64,000 nt of DNA, taken from Bretschneidera sinensis (Eukaryota; Streptophyta; Magnoliopsida; Brassicales; Akaniaceae). The notes below the pieces were generated by a model, which saw only the letters and a program-made list of their open reading frames with translations, searched no databases and was not told the DNA's origin. The stretch spans positions 578,001-642,000 of the forward strand of contig CM043700.1 in assembly GCA_023935145.1 (NCBI GenBank), given 5' to 3'. Both the position numbers and the translations under genes were made by a program. Each line of letters opens with the position of its first letter. Position 1 is the first letter of the stretch. Positions 35,584 to 46,897 of this stretch are shown here, piece by piece.

Positions 35584-36042
35584 CACTAGACGAAATATAA
35601 GAGAGAGAGAGAGAGAGGGAGAGAGAGAGAGAGAGAGATGGTGAATTTTTTTGTAGAGTTTTGGAAATAGAGGTCACCCAGCCCCCAGGAGAAAGAAGGA
35701 GAAGATTGGAAATGGGAAAGAAAGCTTTACTCGAAAATTTAGGTCAAAGTTTCACCGAGGTCTTTAATTTCCTCGGTAATAAGTTTTGGCCCTCGGTTAT
35801 ATTAGTTTAATTCATATATAATTAATTTAAAATTTATTTATTAACACCAATGGCATAAGTTCTCTTGATAATAATATATTTTCAATTAAAAATAAATAAA
35901 TAAATATTTTTTAATTATTTCACGAACTTATCACCGATGAACACGTGACCCTCGGTGATATCAGTCGTTGAAAACACTTATCAAGGAAGGACACGTGTCA
36001 GTCGAAAAAATCCCTCGATGATAAGCATTTTTTCTTGTAGTT
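35584..36042. mobile_element. Short CACTA (En/Spm-type) nonautonomous element or end fragment
   Basis: The right tip read inward on the minus strand from 36042 is AACTACAAGAAAAAATGCTT, matching the common CACTA terminus CACTACAAGAAAAA except for the first base. The left tip at 35584 is CACTAGACGAAA (10 of 12 positions match). Subterminal motifs TCACCGAGG, CCTCGGT and ATCATCGAGGG recur in both orientations, as is usual for CACTA ends. It includes a GA repeat at 35599-35638. A 3-bp target duplication could not be confirmed. Confidence 0.6.
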
Positions 36043-36260
36043 CAACAAAAGTCTCTCAACATGTCTCATTGGGGACCTTTGATAGAAGATCTACAGATGC
36101 TGGCAACTCAATTTCAGTCTTGTTCATTTTGCTTTGTGCGTCGGTCGGTAATGGTGTGGCTCGTCATTCAAGGATGATTTTTCACGAGTCTAGGTGGATT
36201 GGGGTGCCTCCCCTAATGTTACAGGCAAAACTTATTGCTGAGAATTGTTTATTTGGTTGA
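36043..36260 (+). pseudogene. RNase H-like (RVT_3) remnant of a LINE or host RNase H protein
   Basis: The frames read GPLIEDLQMLATQFQS followed, after a frameshift, by GNGVARHSRMIFHESRW. This pattern is typical of the C-terminal RNase H domain found in plant LINE-type polyproteins and RNase H-like proteins (LIEDIK...FVPR..N.VAH.LA). It is short and frameshifted and cannot be functional. Confidence 0.45.
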
Positions 36261-36497
36261 GTTTTTAATAAGAATTTTCTTTTTTTTTTAAAAAAAAACA
36301 AGCTTGACTTTTGTAAATTTTTTTTTTCAAATGATGTTAAATTTAAGGAAATATAGATTAATGAATAAAAACTTTTACAATTTTTTTCCTGCAAAAGGAT
36401 GTGGTATTTTGGTAATAACTTAAGACACGGTCACATCATCATTGAATTAGTGAAAAAAATAAATGTGTCATGTAGAGATTTTATGTAAATAAGGGAT
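36261..36497. other. AT-rich spacer
   Basis: Homopolymer-rich AT DNA between the RNase H-like remnant and the inverted-repeat element. Nothing else is seen. Confidence 0.5.
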
Positions 36498-37089
36498 TAA
36501 ATACCTAAATTGGTCCAATAACTATTAAGCCGGTTTTAATTTTGTTCAATAATTATCAATTATATCAATTCGATCTTATAATTTCATTTGATTTTCTAAT
36601 CAAGTCACGATGTTAAAATAACGTTAGAAGTCTACCTCAGCACAAATGTTTAAGTGAAGCTGAGCTGGCTAAAAATGATATTTTGCGAGCAATTTTAGTG
36701 TCAAAAGCGTTTCTCCTCTGTTTATTGAAAGTTTAGAGGAAAATTATACCCCTCGATAGCATTGTCATATTGTAGTAGCGTCTTACTATGCGATAGTGGC
36801 CTCTTACAGCACGGTACTTAAGTTACAAAAAGAAGAAAAAATGTGTAGAAATAGACTTATGGCTTCTAACATCAAACAATTTTTTTTCAGGTTCATTTAG
36901 CCAGATAAGCATCATCACAGCGTTTAACTTGTGATAAGGTGGACTCCCGACGTCATTATAACACAAAAACAGTCGGAAGGACTTGATTGTGAAACCAAAT
37001 GAAGCTGCATGATCAAATTAATACAATTGATAGTTATTGGATAAAATTAAAACCCGATTAATAGCTGTAAGACCAATTTAGGTATTTAG
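36498..37089. mobile_element. Long inverted-repeat element (about 590 bp, foldback/MULE-like MITE)
   Basis: The left arm 36498-36606 and right arm 36980-37089 are inverted copies of about 110 bp with roughly 80% match. They begin TAAATACCTAAATTGGTC and include GGTTTTAATTTT, CAATAACTATCAATT and ATCAAGTC. Weaker pairing extends inward to about 36672 and 36897 (for example CTGGCTAAA). The loop of about 220 bp has no coding frame. A clear target duplication was not found, so the superfamily is open. Confidence 0.75.
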
Positions 37090-40000
37090 ACTACGATCAT
37101 TTTTATTTAAAAATTAAAATAGAGGTCAAGTTGATAATGAGATTGAATGACATGTTAACAAACGTGAATTTGAATATTTTACATTTAATGATGTAATATT
37201 CAATTTCACTGTAAATTTGACTCAATTTTATTTTTTTAATGGAGAGGATGATGATCTTTAACCTAAATAAGGGTACTTAAGATTCTTAATTCTCAAAATG
37301 GAATATCTTTACTTATTTCCCAAATTAAGTTTTCAAAATCATGTAAACCCCATGTCATACTTATTTTCTTTTTATTTTAGCTTACATGAAAATTAAAAAA
37401 AAGATGACTAAAACAAAATTAAAGCAAAAGAAAGAGATTAACGGGAATTATACCAGTGTTAGTGAACAACTTAACATTACAATCCTCTGCATTTCTCAAT
37501 CAATAATTTAAAATTGTCATCATTTCTAATTCCTACTGCATGCCAAAAATTTGTTGTTTAAGATCTTTGCACTTCATTTTGTTATTTTCAATTATCACCA
37601 AAGCACAAGCTCATAACTTTCTAGTTTTGATATTTCATTTTGTTAGGACCTTTAACAAACACATGAGCTGCAATGCATATACAAGTTCTCATCCTTTCCT
37701 AAGCAATAATCAAGTCAGGCCAAAAATCTTACAAACAACAGAAATCACAAAGCTTGCGACAGATACCAGGAATTACTATATCTAGAATCATAACTTTAAA
37801 TTCATCATTGTTTTGCACATTTCGGCAGAAAACAAAACTCAGAAGCATAGCTTGACGCAACCTTGAAGGAGAACCTGATCTAAAAGATCAACTAGGCTAG
37901 ACAATGAAACCAAAATCTGTAGCTAAGAAAGATACGGATGTCTAGGCACTGTGTTAAGATCTAAAATTTCAAGAATGGAAATTAAAAATAAAAAAAAGGA
38001 AAATGAAGTAATTGTAAGGCAAAAGATAAGAAACAGATCTTAAATGCACTCGGGTTTCGTCCTATGAATCATTCTCATAGCTTTGCATCTTTTTTTTGTA
38101 GTTGATATTTGTAGAAATAGCCAGTCCAATAAAATTTGAACAAATGCTACTGGACAATGGTGATTGACGGACGTGATTATGGCCTTACACACCTAAAGGC
38201 ATGAAAATGTCGTCCGCAGAATCTTACATTCCAGAACGCAACGATCACTTTTGGAAGACCTAAAAGCATGGGGATGCTATCTCAGACGGTAGACCCATGC
38301 ATTCAGGATGCATAAATCACGTTTGGTAAATCTAAAGATATGGGGTAACAGCACTAGTGAAACTTATTTTCAGCTTTCCAGGAAAAGTAAGTCCCCAGCT
38401 GTCTATATAAAGAAGAGTTCTCAACATCATAAAGACAAGTTTCACAACCAAAACCACTTCGTCTCTTTCTTTCCCACTTCAATATTTCTATAATCATTTC
38501 TTTCACTTCATCTCGGTACACTTACTGACTTTATCGTCAAAGGTCTTTCTTGAAGAACAAAACTTCGAATGGCTTTTTTTGCAGGGATTCATGTACCAAT
38601 CTAACGTGAATATAGGAACACGACCAACACCAAAACTCGATTCAACAACAATACCCTTTACCTTCCTTTTGGCATCGACAATTGTTAAGAAAGAATGAAG
38701 CACCCCTTTTAGGGGGGTTTGGATTTAAGAGATGATGTCTTTCTGCACATCTGAATCTTAAATCTCCATCACTGGTGGTGCTTAATGGCCTTTGTTTTTA
38801 TTTACTATACAAAAACCGAAAATTCATCATTGTATAATATTTTTATTTTGCAAAGAAAAATATACAGTCAAATAAGTGAAAAAAAAATGTGATTTAGTGC
38901 TTATGTAGAATCTGTATGGTAAAAATAGTCTGTTTAGGACATTAAATTTAAAATTATCTTATTTTAAGAAATAAGATTCATAATTACGGAAAAAAGAAGT
39001 CGTGTCATGTGTAACAATAAGAGCCATCAACAACATGATCAATTCATAAACAAATTAATTGAAGTTTCATCATTCTGATCTCTTTCATCTTCTCTAAGAA
39101 ATCGATCATTGCTATTTCAAGTGATTTCCAATCCAAAAAGGCAAAATTAGGCCAACCACTACTCCCAGTCTTCTCCCTGCACTCTCCTAAATTAATCAAC
39201 TATCCTTCACCATGTGGTAAATTCTGTAGCATTGTTTTTCTCACTCTCGCAACATTAAGCACGATGCTAATCTTTGTTTACTCACTAAATGTGATTATGG
39301 GGATCTCGCTTGGTCCCATACACCTATCATCCAGATAAATTCACACCCACCACAAATTTGACGGTCTTAAAGACAAAATTAGCTGCCATTTGAAACACCA
39401 ACGTCACAGTGTGCATTTGATTCTTAAATGTATAGAATCCAAATTCGATGAAAAAATAAAGCAATTTGTACATTTTATAGTAAAGCATATAATTTTTTTG
39501 TTGGAAATTTATATTTTTGATGGTAAAAATAAAAATATTGATGATAAAAAAAAATTACAAGTAAAACTATATATTTACTATAAAGAGTAATTTTTTATCA
39601 TAAGTAAAATAAATTAGATTATTTTTTTTTAACAAATCAACGTAACAAGTACCCAACCTGAATCGTTTCATCTACAGATAGATGATCAATACATGATTAG
39701 AGTAATTTAAAATGATAACAGTTTTAACAACTTTGCATAATTCAATATGTGAGTTCAAAATTGAAAAGGAAAATGATACGTTACTTTATAATTTTTTGAA
39801 TTTAAAACCAGATTTCTCTAACCCGTTCAAGTGGAGGGTAAAAGGGCCATCAAATGAAACAATTTTCTGGCCAAAAGTCGCAACTTTGCATTGAAACCGT
39901 TTTTAAACTGCTACTAACGGGCTGCCTTTTCCCCCTTCATATTCTTTTTTTTCCAATACAAATTAAACTTTCTGAAAGAAAATTTTAAGAATTAAACTTC

Positions 40001-40308
40001 CATAACCAAGCGGGCGTTTAAATCTTCTACGGATAAAGAAAATTTTATTAATTTGTTGCCAAAGGTATGAACTATTTCTCTTTTACGACTAATTTGTCAC
40101 TTGCTTTATCATTCATTTGGAGGTAAATTACAGAATATGAATGATTTTTTTCTTTATCAGAAGGAATATAAATGATGATAGATGAAGAAAATTGAAGGAA
40201 TAATCTTATCAGTTCTGATAAAGTGCTTTGTTTTTGGCTTCACCATATGTTAGAAAATTTGCAAATTATTTGAAATTCTCACTTCCTTCTCTTTTGTTCA
40301 GAACGATT
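37090..40308. other. Gene-free AT-rich region upstream of the NHL cluster
   Basis: No frame resembles a known protein. A degenerate direct repeat of about 70 bp occurs at 38190-38350 (CCTAAAGGCATG, then CCTAAAAGCATGGGG, then TCTAAAGATATGGGG). The final few hundred bases are the likely promoter of the first NHL gene. Confidence 0.5.
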
Positions 40309-40950
40309 ATGGCTTTTCCTCGTTTGAAGGAGCCCTCAAGTATGATACAGTTTGCTCTTATGGTGCTTGGTGTGGCAACTGGAATAATCATCCTTATAGT
40401 TGGATTAATGATGACCTTCAAATACGCTCCTTGGCGGCAACAACAGCCGTTACTACTCAAACTTCAATCCTTTTCTGTAACAAATCTTAACGTATCAAAC
40501 TCATTATCGGAGGCAAACTGGGACACCAAGCTATTGTTCGCGAATCAAAACAGTGTGTTAGAGATTTTCATTCAAAGTTTCGAGAGCTTGCTTTATTATA
40601 ATCACAGCAATGCTAATTATGCTATCTCTTGTGCTTTTGTGGAGGCAGTACATCTGGGGCCAAAGAGACAGAAACTTGTGGAGATTAGGTATAATAGCAC
40701 ACAATGTGGGGGTGAACAGCCTTTTGTTGAGGACTTTGTACTTGAAGACATGAGGAAAGATGGAGAGAAAGGAGCTATGCTTCTCTATATAGGCTTGAAT
40801 TTGAAGGTTAAGTATCGAACAGGAATTTTGTACTGGGATTATGAGCTGAAACCTGATTGTTCTTATCTAGATGTCAAGGTTGTTGCTGTTACTGGAGTCG
40901 GCTGGCTGGACAGTGATGGGCCTAAGGAATGCTCAATACAATTACCATAG
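40309..40950 (+). CDS. NDR1/HIN1-like (LEA_2) protein, divergent, short N-tail
   Basis: One exon, 213 aa. The ATG at 40309 is the first ATG in the frame; the upstream extension has no ATG. A short cytosolic tail (about 12 residues) is followed by a single membrane segment at about 13-37 (FALMVLGVATGIIILIVGLM). An extracytosolic LEA_2/NHL domain starts at LKLQSFSVTNLNVSNSL. Where NHL proteins have the NPN motif this one reads NQN (FANQNSVLEI). Several N-glycosylation sequons are present. NHL proteins sit at the plasma membrane, and some act in pathogen response. A specific role cannot be given. It pairs with the next gene in the cluster by its short tail. Confidence 0.85.
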   Translation: MAFPRLKEPSSMIQFALMVLGVATGIIILIVGLMMTFKYAPWRQQQPLLLKLQSFSVTNLNVSNSLSEANWDTKLLFANQNSVLEIFIQSFESLLYYNHSNANYAISCAFVEAVHLGPKRQKLVEIRYNSTQCGGEQPFVEDFVLEDMRKDGEKGAMLLYIGLNLKVKYRTGILYWDYELKPDCSYLDVKVVAVTGVGWLDSDGPKECSIQLP

Positions 40951-41505
40951 TGATCCATCATTAGACTGACGCATATTTCTTGTTCTTGCTTTTGTTATTA
41001 ATTTGTTTGTTTATTTTTTTTTTCTTTAGATTTTGTGTTCATGAAGATAATTCTTAGAATGCCCCAGCCCTACTCTTGTCAGTTTCATGAGTAAATTATA
41101 TTCTACGGCAGGCCGACGATGTGTGATAGTAAAGGCTCGATGAAGAGTGATGAAACTCGATTTTATATTGTAGATTTCGACGAGCTCTTTACAATAATAT
41201 CAAAAGTGTAATTTTTGACCACCTATCGATCCGATATAACAAAATAATACGAATGTAGAAAAAACTTAATCAATAAATTTAGTGAAATATTTTATTGACT
41301 TTTTATTTGTGTTGGAGAATTTGAATTTTTATGAACATTTTGATTTAAAAAAATTGTGACACAATACTAATTTATATATACAATGAAGTATTTTAGCAAT
41401 CCTCATTTCTATACACTATTAGAATATAAAAAAAATAATTGAATTATTTTTATTAATTTAAATTTTTGGAATAATTTATAACCTATCGTTTCTTATCAAT
41501 ATTTC
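40951..41505. other. Spacer after the first NHL gene
   Basis: 3' UTR and AT-rich DNA, with no recognised feature. Confidence 0.5.
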
Positions 41506-42065
41506 GTGCAGAGCTCATTAATTTTTTTTTCGTTTGCACCACTTTCGGCACTTGGATCCAAGTGCATTAAACATACGAGACACAATGTGTACCCTCGTGC
41601 GACGCACATTGACTTTTCAACGTCTACGGTCAAGGAATTACTTACTGTTTCGGAAGAGCATGATCAAAGCTATAGGCAACAGTTTAACAATCAGGTCCAA
41701 AAAAGCCTGGACAGTGCGCTCCCTCCACCATATTGAACAATGATTCTAGTTCGGTCTCAGATTATTTTGCTGGCCAGTCAGATTGAGTGGGTTTAAAGTC
41801 AACTTTACTTAACAAAGCAATATCAAAGAGAGCAAAAAATGAAGTCAAAGCGTTTAAGCCTTTTATGAAGGAGGTTTTGAAAAATTGTCCTCATAAATCC
41901 AACTTGAAGTTTACGAAGAGTTTGGATGATATCTCTTATCCTCCACGCCATCATTATCCGGTGCTAAAGGAATATGAAGAGGAAAAATTGTTGGAGCTCA
42001 TTGATATCATGAAAACATTAAAACCCAAGAAAAAGGTTACTAAAGGTAAGAAAAAAAGACGTTGA
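41506..42065 (+). other. Unrecognised open-frame remnants
   Basis: Two overlapping frames carry non-random-looking peptides: one (41506-41736) with VKELLTVSEEHDQSYRQQF, and a second (41787-42065) with FKPFMKEVLKNCPHKSNL, a charged EYEEEKLLELIDIM stretch and a very basic tail KPKKKVTKGKKKRR. The second frame opens with GTG and has its first ATG only at about codon 27. I do not recognise the family. It could be a decayed transposon-associated ORF or a chance frame. Confidence 0.25.
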
Positions 42066-42697
42066 GTCTTGAATTGTTTGTTTTCGTAGCCTTTTTTTGC
42101 TTAGTTTGAAGTTGTATTTTTTCTTTTTTTGGTTAGTGATTTTGTATTAAGTTGAGTTTGGCTTGAGTTTTTCGCTTTGTCCACTCAATTGTTTCTGTAT
42201 TTACTAAAAAAAAAAAAAAAAAAACATTCCCTCATTTTGTTTTTTCACGTTTAGCCGGTTAGTTATATTTTTTTTCATTCAATTTTCCTGTTTGTAGTGC
42301 AGTTATTTGTTTTATACGTAGTTTGGTCCGAAACTTAAAAAACTAATTGTTTTCATATGGTTGCAGGAGTAGCTTCATTAATCGTCTTTAGTTTCAGAAA
42401 CAAGCTCCTTTACTAAAATGGAACATCTGTTACTAACCTCCATTTTTATATATATATATATATATAAGTTAGTTACTCAAACATCTTTTGGGACTATAAC
42501 ATCCTCCATTACTAGTAATACTTAAATTAGTTGCGCAATCTCATCGAAATCAGTTCGGCCTCTACGCGTTTCTGCGAACTCGATCCTGTATATATAAAGT
42601 TCCACTTCCCTCTGTTTCTCAAGCAAGAATTATTCAGCCCTTCTTTGCAATCTTTAATTTGCATTCCTCGATCATCATCTCTCTTGCAGAAATTACA
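42066..42697. other. Spacer and promoter of the second NHL gene
   Basis: Contains a poly-A run (about 42206-42224) and a TA tract (about 42449-42468). TATATATAAAG at about 42588-42598 is a plausible TATA box some 100 bases upstream of the start codon at 42698. Confidence 0.45.
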
Positions 42698-43354
42698 ATG
42701 GATTCCTTCGTTGGGTTAGAATCAAGTGACGCAAAATGTAAATGCACGGGTGAGACAGTCATGGTTTTCTTGTTGTCGCTCGTTTTGGTAATATTAGCCG
42801 TCTGCATCTTTGTACTTTTCGTTTTACCACTCTTTGCTCTGGGAAAATTGCCGACTGTGGAAGCAATAGGACTCTACGTCTCGAATTTAAACATCACCAA
42901 TGGCAAGTTGAAGGGTAATTGGGATTCGCAGTTCACTTTTTATGAACCAAACAGAGCCTTGAGCGTTAAGATCAAGCATGTTGATGGTACCTTGTTTTAT
43001 AGAAAAAGAGAGGCTCTTTCGGCAGCTTCAATTGTTAAGTCGTTTCACTTACTGCCAGGGAAAAACATAGTCGTTCCGTTGGCATTTGAAACCAAAGAAG
43101 AGGAAACTGCCCGAGCTCCTTTAATAAGGAATGAAGTTCTTGAAGAGATGTTAGGCGATCTAGCGAAAGGGGTCGTTAGTTTTAACGTGAAGATGGATGT
43201 TGTCGCAAGGTATAGTTTCTGGCCCTTGTTCTGGGATGCATCTTTGGATATTGATTGTGAGAATTTGGAGGTTGAGTTTGCACCAAAATCATGGTCTGGC
43301 AGGATGGTACGCAGTGGGGAGTGTTCTATTTCAAGGAAGCATGTTTTCAAGTAG
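42698..43354 (+). CDS. NDR1/HIN1-like (LEA_2) protein, divergent, short N-tail
   Basis: One exon, 218 aa. The ATG at 42698 (MDSFVGLESSDAKCK) is the first in the frame. A Cys-containing 18-residue tail leads into a single membrane helix at about 20-46 (VMVFLLSLVLVILAVCIFVL). The LEA_2 domain follows from VEAIGLYVSNLNITNGKL, with EPN (FYEPNRALSV) in place of the usual NPN and GTLFYR further on. Late positions keep the family pattern with DIDCENLEV before the end. The protein is probably a plasma-membrane NHL; its specific function is unknown. Sequence features place it nearer to the 40309 gene than to the two downstream ones. Confidence 0.88.
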   Translation: MDSFVGLESSDAKCKCTGETVMVFLLSLVLVILAVCIFVLFVLPLFALGKLPTVEAIGLYVSNLNITNGKLKGNWDSQFTFYEPNRALSVKIKHVDGTLFYRKREALSAASIVKSFHLLPGKNIVVPLAFETKEEETARAPLIRNEVLEEMLGDLAKGVVSFNVKMDVVARYSFWPLFWDASLDIDCENLEVEFAPKSWSGRMVRSGECSISRKHVFK

Positions 43355-43779
43355 GAATTCCCTTTTCCTTGTGTGATCCATTCTGGAAATACATATGTAG
43401 GTGACAAAGACATTATTCTTGTTAAAATCTTTATTATTTAGTGTTAATATATTACATGAACAAACTTAGAGTTTAATTGTAAAAATTCTAATATAATTAA
43501 AAATCCAAATACAACAGGAAACATAAGAATCTAAACATAATAGAAAACTGAATACAAGAGGAAATCAATATACATTAATAATTCTTTCATTTTTTTTTTT
43601 TGGTTTTGTTTCAGGTTTTGTATAATTGGAAAAGGAAAATAAAGCTTTTTTTTTCAACTTATAGATTTCCATGTTTGTTCATCTCAAGTCACTGAGTATT
43701 CTTAGCGAAGGGCTTTGGTTAAAGATGCGTCTGTTTTTTTTACAATCAAAATGAATCTTTATTATTAAGAAATAACTAC
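43355..43779. other. 3' flank of the second NHL gene
   Basis: 3' UTR and AT-rich DNA up to the gypsy fragment, with no recognised feature. Confidence 0.5.
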
Positions 43780-45685
43780 TATTACAAGCAACTATATTCA
43801 CCATCTGCCTACCAACTGTAACACCACCAAACCACCCGAAAACCAGTCCGGTAAACAAGCTTTTGCTTACTGCCAGAACAAGAATATGATCCTATAGGTA
43901 AACAAAAGATAATAGTAAACTACTTAAGACACTGTCCAATTCACCCTCTTACCTACTCCCAATTTAGCCAAACAATCTGTCATGCCAGTAGCTTCCCTTC
44001 TAGTATGTAGGAAAACTACCTTTGTCACTCCACTAATCAGATTTTTGATTCCTAGACAAATAAAGGCTAAAATAGGGGCTTAGAAGTGGTTAATAAAGGT
44101 CATTACTACCACTCTTTGGTCCAAGTCTTTAACTTGCACCATGGCTAGGGTGAGACGATATATGTAATCCTTGAGAGTCTCATCAGTGTGTTGACTGATC
44201 ATACTGAGCAAGTTCTCTCAGTTTCTCTTGGGTCTTTGGCTGCTTAAGAAATGAGTTGCAAATTGTTCACTGAGGTCTTCAAAAAATTTGATGAACTGGA
44301 AGGTAGACGAGAGAAACATGTCCTTGTTGTCTCGCGTAGTGTTATGAGGAAGGCTCAGCAAACGACTGTTTCAAAGTGTCCATGAATGAACATTATGGAC
44401 TTAAACGTCTCCAAGTGATCAACGGGACATGTCTTTCCAATTTATGGTTCAATTTTAGGCATTTTGAAGTTAATGGGAATTTTTTAGTAAAGAAGGATAT
44501 AGTCATGCTTCAGTTTGTAGTTTCATGTCTATAAGATCCTTAGAGAAGGGTTCCTAAAAGGTTTGATTTCGTCAAAAATGTTCATACGGGTGCCCCTCAA
44601 CGCGAGCCCTATCCGTTAATTCATTTCCCTTAGTTGTCGAGTGGCCTCAAAATGTTCTTGTTCATGGTGCTTCCTTAGCGGTTGAGAATTGGATACGGAT
44701 TCATCCTCATGATCGGAGAGTTGGGGCTCTCTAGTGCTGCAGTCGTCTCTTTCAATCGGGTGAGCCCGACTTCGACCTTTTTTCCTCGATCCTTACGCCG
44801 ATTGGAGTGAATCTCGATGACGTGAAGGTTGGGGGCGCAAGATCGTTCTCTTTTTTCCCTAGTAGAAGTTGTACTGACCTCATTGAGGCGTGCTTGTTAG
44901 AGACGAACCTGAATCGACTCTAGCACCATCTGATCGACCAGCGCAACTAAATTGCCATATAGGACCTGCTCATTGTTTGCCTCGGGGTTTTGATGGCTCC
45001 CCGAGGCCTGATAAGGGTTATGTCCATCTACAAGTCTTGGGGGCAAAAGAAGTTCAGACATTTCTCTTCTCTTGACCTCAATGGTTAGGTGAACGGTGTT
45101 CCTTAAAGTTGAGGTTGAGCTGATGGTTTCTTAGATGACATCGTTCAAATGCGGAATCCCAAAGACGACATCAATTGTTGATACCAAAAAAAAGCCAAGG
45201 GGTGATCTTGTTAAGTCCTGACGTTAGTTCAAGTCCAGGTGTCAAGGGATGATGTGAAGCCTTATTCGGATCCACGTCAACTGAGTACAAGAATACTTGA
45301 AAAATGAAAGCTACTTGGATTTTTGTTCTCCAGAAAGGACCCTATGATGCTTAAGTCAGCTGATGACCAAAGATGTCATAAATGAATGAATTAGCGAGGA
45401 CAGAGCCAGGAATATTTTTTTAGAGAGTATGCAAAGAATATGATATATAAAATAATGGGTCATTTTATAGGGTTAAAAATCTTATCCTAAAGAGAAAATG
45501 TGGTGACCTCCTATGTGAAAATATCATTTTATCCTTTGAGTGAGATGGTGTCTCTACAAATGCCCTTAATTTCTTCGGGTGAAGTCTATATATAATGTAA
45601 AATTACCGATATGATCTTAAGATATTTTCCATGTGTGGATCTTATTGAATGATATATTTTTAACCACATCAACTAACACACATTA
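43780..45685 (-). mobile_element. Truncated Ty3/gypsy retrotransposon: 5' LTR and partial gag
   Basis: On the minus strand an LTR-like segment (about 45685-45190) is followed by a possible primer-binding site TGGTATCAACAATTG (near 45185) and then gag. At 44430-43900 the frames read DHLETFKSIMFIHGHFE, FEDLSEQFATHFLSSQRP, TDETLKDYIYRL and VQVKDLDQRVV, the usual retrotrans_gag pattern. Stops and a frameshift interrupt it. No protease, reverse transcriptase or integrase follows and no 3' LTR was found, so the element is truncated at its 3' side. Ends are approximate. Confidence 0.7.
45190..45685 (-). repeat. LTR-like segment of the gypsy fragment
   Basis: On the minus strand it begins near TGTGTTAGTTGATGTGG and contains a TATA box CCCTATAAAATGACC (about 45475-45461). 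It ends near GATCACCCCTTGGC before the possible primer-binding site. Exact borders cannot be fixed because no partner LTR is present. Confidence 0.55.
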
Positions 45686-46042
45686 CAACCTCTCTAGCCC
45701 GCCTGTATTCTGTCATTTAGGTATGTACTTTGTAGAGAGCTGCTGTTTTTATGTTGATATGTCAGATTAATATCATCGATGAACAAGACATTCCATTTTG
45801 TCTATTTTTGCGTAGTTGACTCATAGTATAATAACAAACATCGATCTCTCACAATGTAACATATATAACGCTCTTCACACATTTTGCCAACCTGTTTATT
45901 CGCATTCTCCTTTTGTCTGCTTTTCTCTCTCTTCTTTCACTCCTTTGATTTCATCCCAAAACAGTCTCTCCCTCTCTCTCTCTTTTCTCTTTTCCCTTTT
46001 CCCTTTTCGGAGATATTTTTTTTTAGAGAAAAAGAGAGAGCC
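45686..46042 (+). promoter_or_regulatory. Promoter and pyrimidine-rich leader of the third NHL gene
   Basis: The 80 bases before the start codon are strongly pyrimidine-rich (CTCTCCCTCTCTCTC, TTCCCTTTTCCC), typical of plant core promoters or leaders. No TATA box was assigned with confidence. Confidence 0.45.
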
Positions 46043-46897
46043 ATGACTTCTCCTCCTGAAAACCATCAACCTAAAAGAGAATCCGGTCCGTCCACAAACA
46101 CAAACAACCCACCATCAACAGCCTACGGCTCCCCACCAGATGCACCGACTCAGCCACCGGTGATGGGTTACCCTCCGCTGTACTCGGGCTACCCTAGCGA
46201 ATCATACGTCAACCAATACCCTTATGCTCAACCCCCACCGGCACCCTATTATGGGTCTCAACAATATCCACCAGGCTACGAGGCTTCAAACAGGTGCCAC
46301 GGCTTAATTCGGGGCATCCTTGCCGGATTAATCCTATTGGTGGTCTTCCTTTGCCTCTCTGCTTTAATCACTTGGCTCGTTTTGCGTCCAGATATTCCTG
46401 ATTTCCATGTCACAACGTTTTCTGTCTCAGACCTTAACGTCTCGAGTCCAGCTTTCGCGGCCAAGTGGAGAGTGAACATTACAGTTGATAACCCGAATAC
46501 TAAACTCAAAGTATATGTGGATCGAATCCAAGGCTTCATGTTTTACGGCAGCAAAGGTGATACTGATGATAATCTTCTTTCTACGTCTCTCATGGGTCCT
46601 TTCTTCTTGGACATCAAGGGAAAAGCGACGACCCAGGCCGATATGTCGACCGGAAACCCGGATCAGCCCGTGGTGGCGAGTTCGGTGGTGGATAATATGG
46701 GCAAGGAGAGGAGGAGTGGAACGATGACGTTTAGTTTCAGGATGATGGTTTGGTCTGTGTTTAAGTCCGGTGGGTGGTGGACAAGGCAACTTAGCATGAA
46801 AGTGTACTGTGATGAATTAAAGGTTGGGTTTGACGGTTCTGCTAATAACGGAGCCATAGCGCCTGCCAAACCTATTGATTGTGTTGTTTATGTATAA
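46043..46897 (+). CDS. NHL3-type LEA_2 protein with long Pro/Tyr-rich N-tail
   Basis: One exon, 284 aa. The ATG at 46043 (MTSPPENHQPKRES) is the first in the frame; the upstream extension is leader DNA. Residues 1-84 form a cytosolic tail rich in Pro, Tyr, Gly and Gln (YPPLYSGYPSESYVNQYPY, QQYPPGYE). A single membrane helix spans about 90-113, preceded by RCHGLIRG. The LEA_2/NHL domain begins at FHVTTFSVSDLNVSSP and has the canonical NPN motif (VDNPNTKLKVYVDRI) and FMFYG. It ends KPIDCVVYV with the conserved late cysteine. Plasma-membrane location is expected; NHL3 relatives are induced in defence. A role here is by homology only. Confidence 0.92.
   Translation: MTSPPENHQPKRESGPSTNTNNPPSTAYGSPPDAPTQPPVMGYPPLYSGYPSESYVNQYPYAQPPPAPYYGSQQYPPGYEASNRCHGLIRGILAGLILLVVFLCLSALITWLVLRPDIPDFHVTTFSVSDLNVSSPAFAAKWRVNITVDNPNTKLKVYVDRIQGFMFYGSKGDTDDNLLSTSLMGPFFLDIKGKATTQADMSTGNPDQPVVASSVVDNMGKERRSGTMTFSFRMMVWSVFKSGGWWTRQLSMKVYCDELKVGFDGSANNGAIAPAKPIDCVVYV

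Noticed and set aside
44890..45075. Short ORF in the gypsy fragment
   Set aside because: It runs opposite to the gag remnant and has no known motif.
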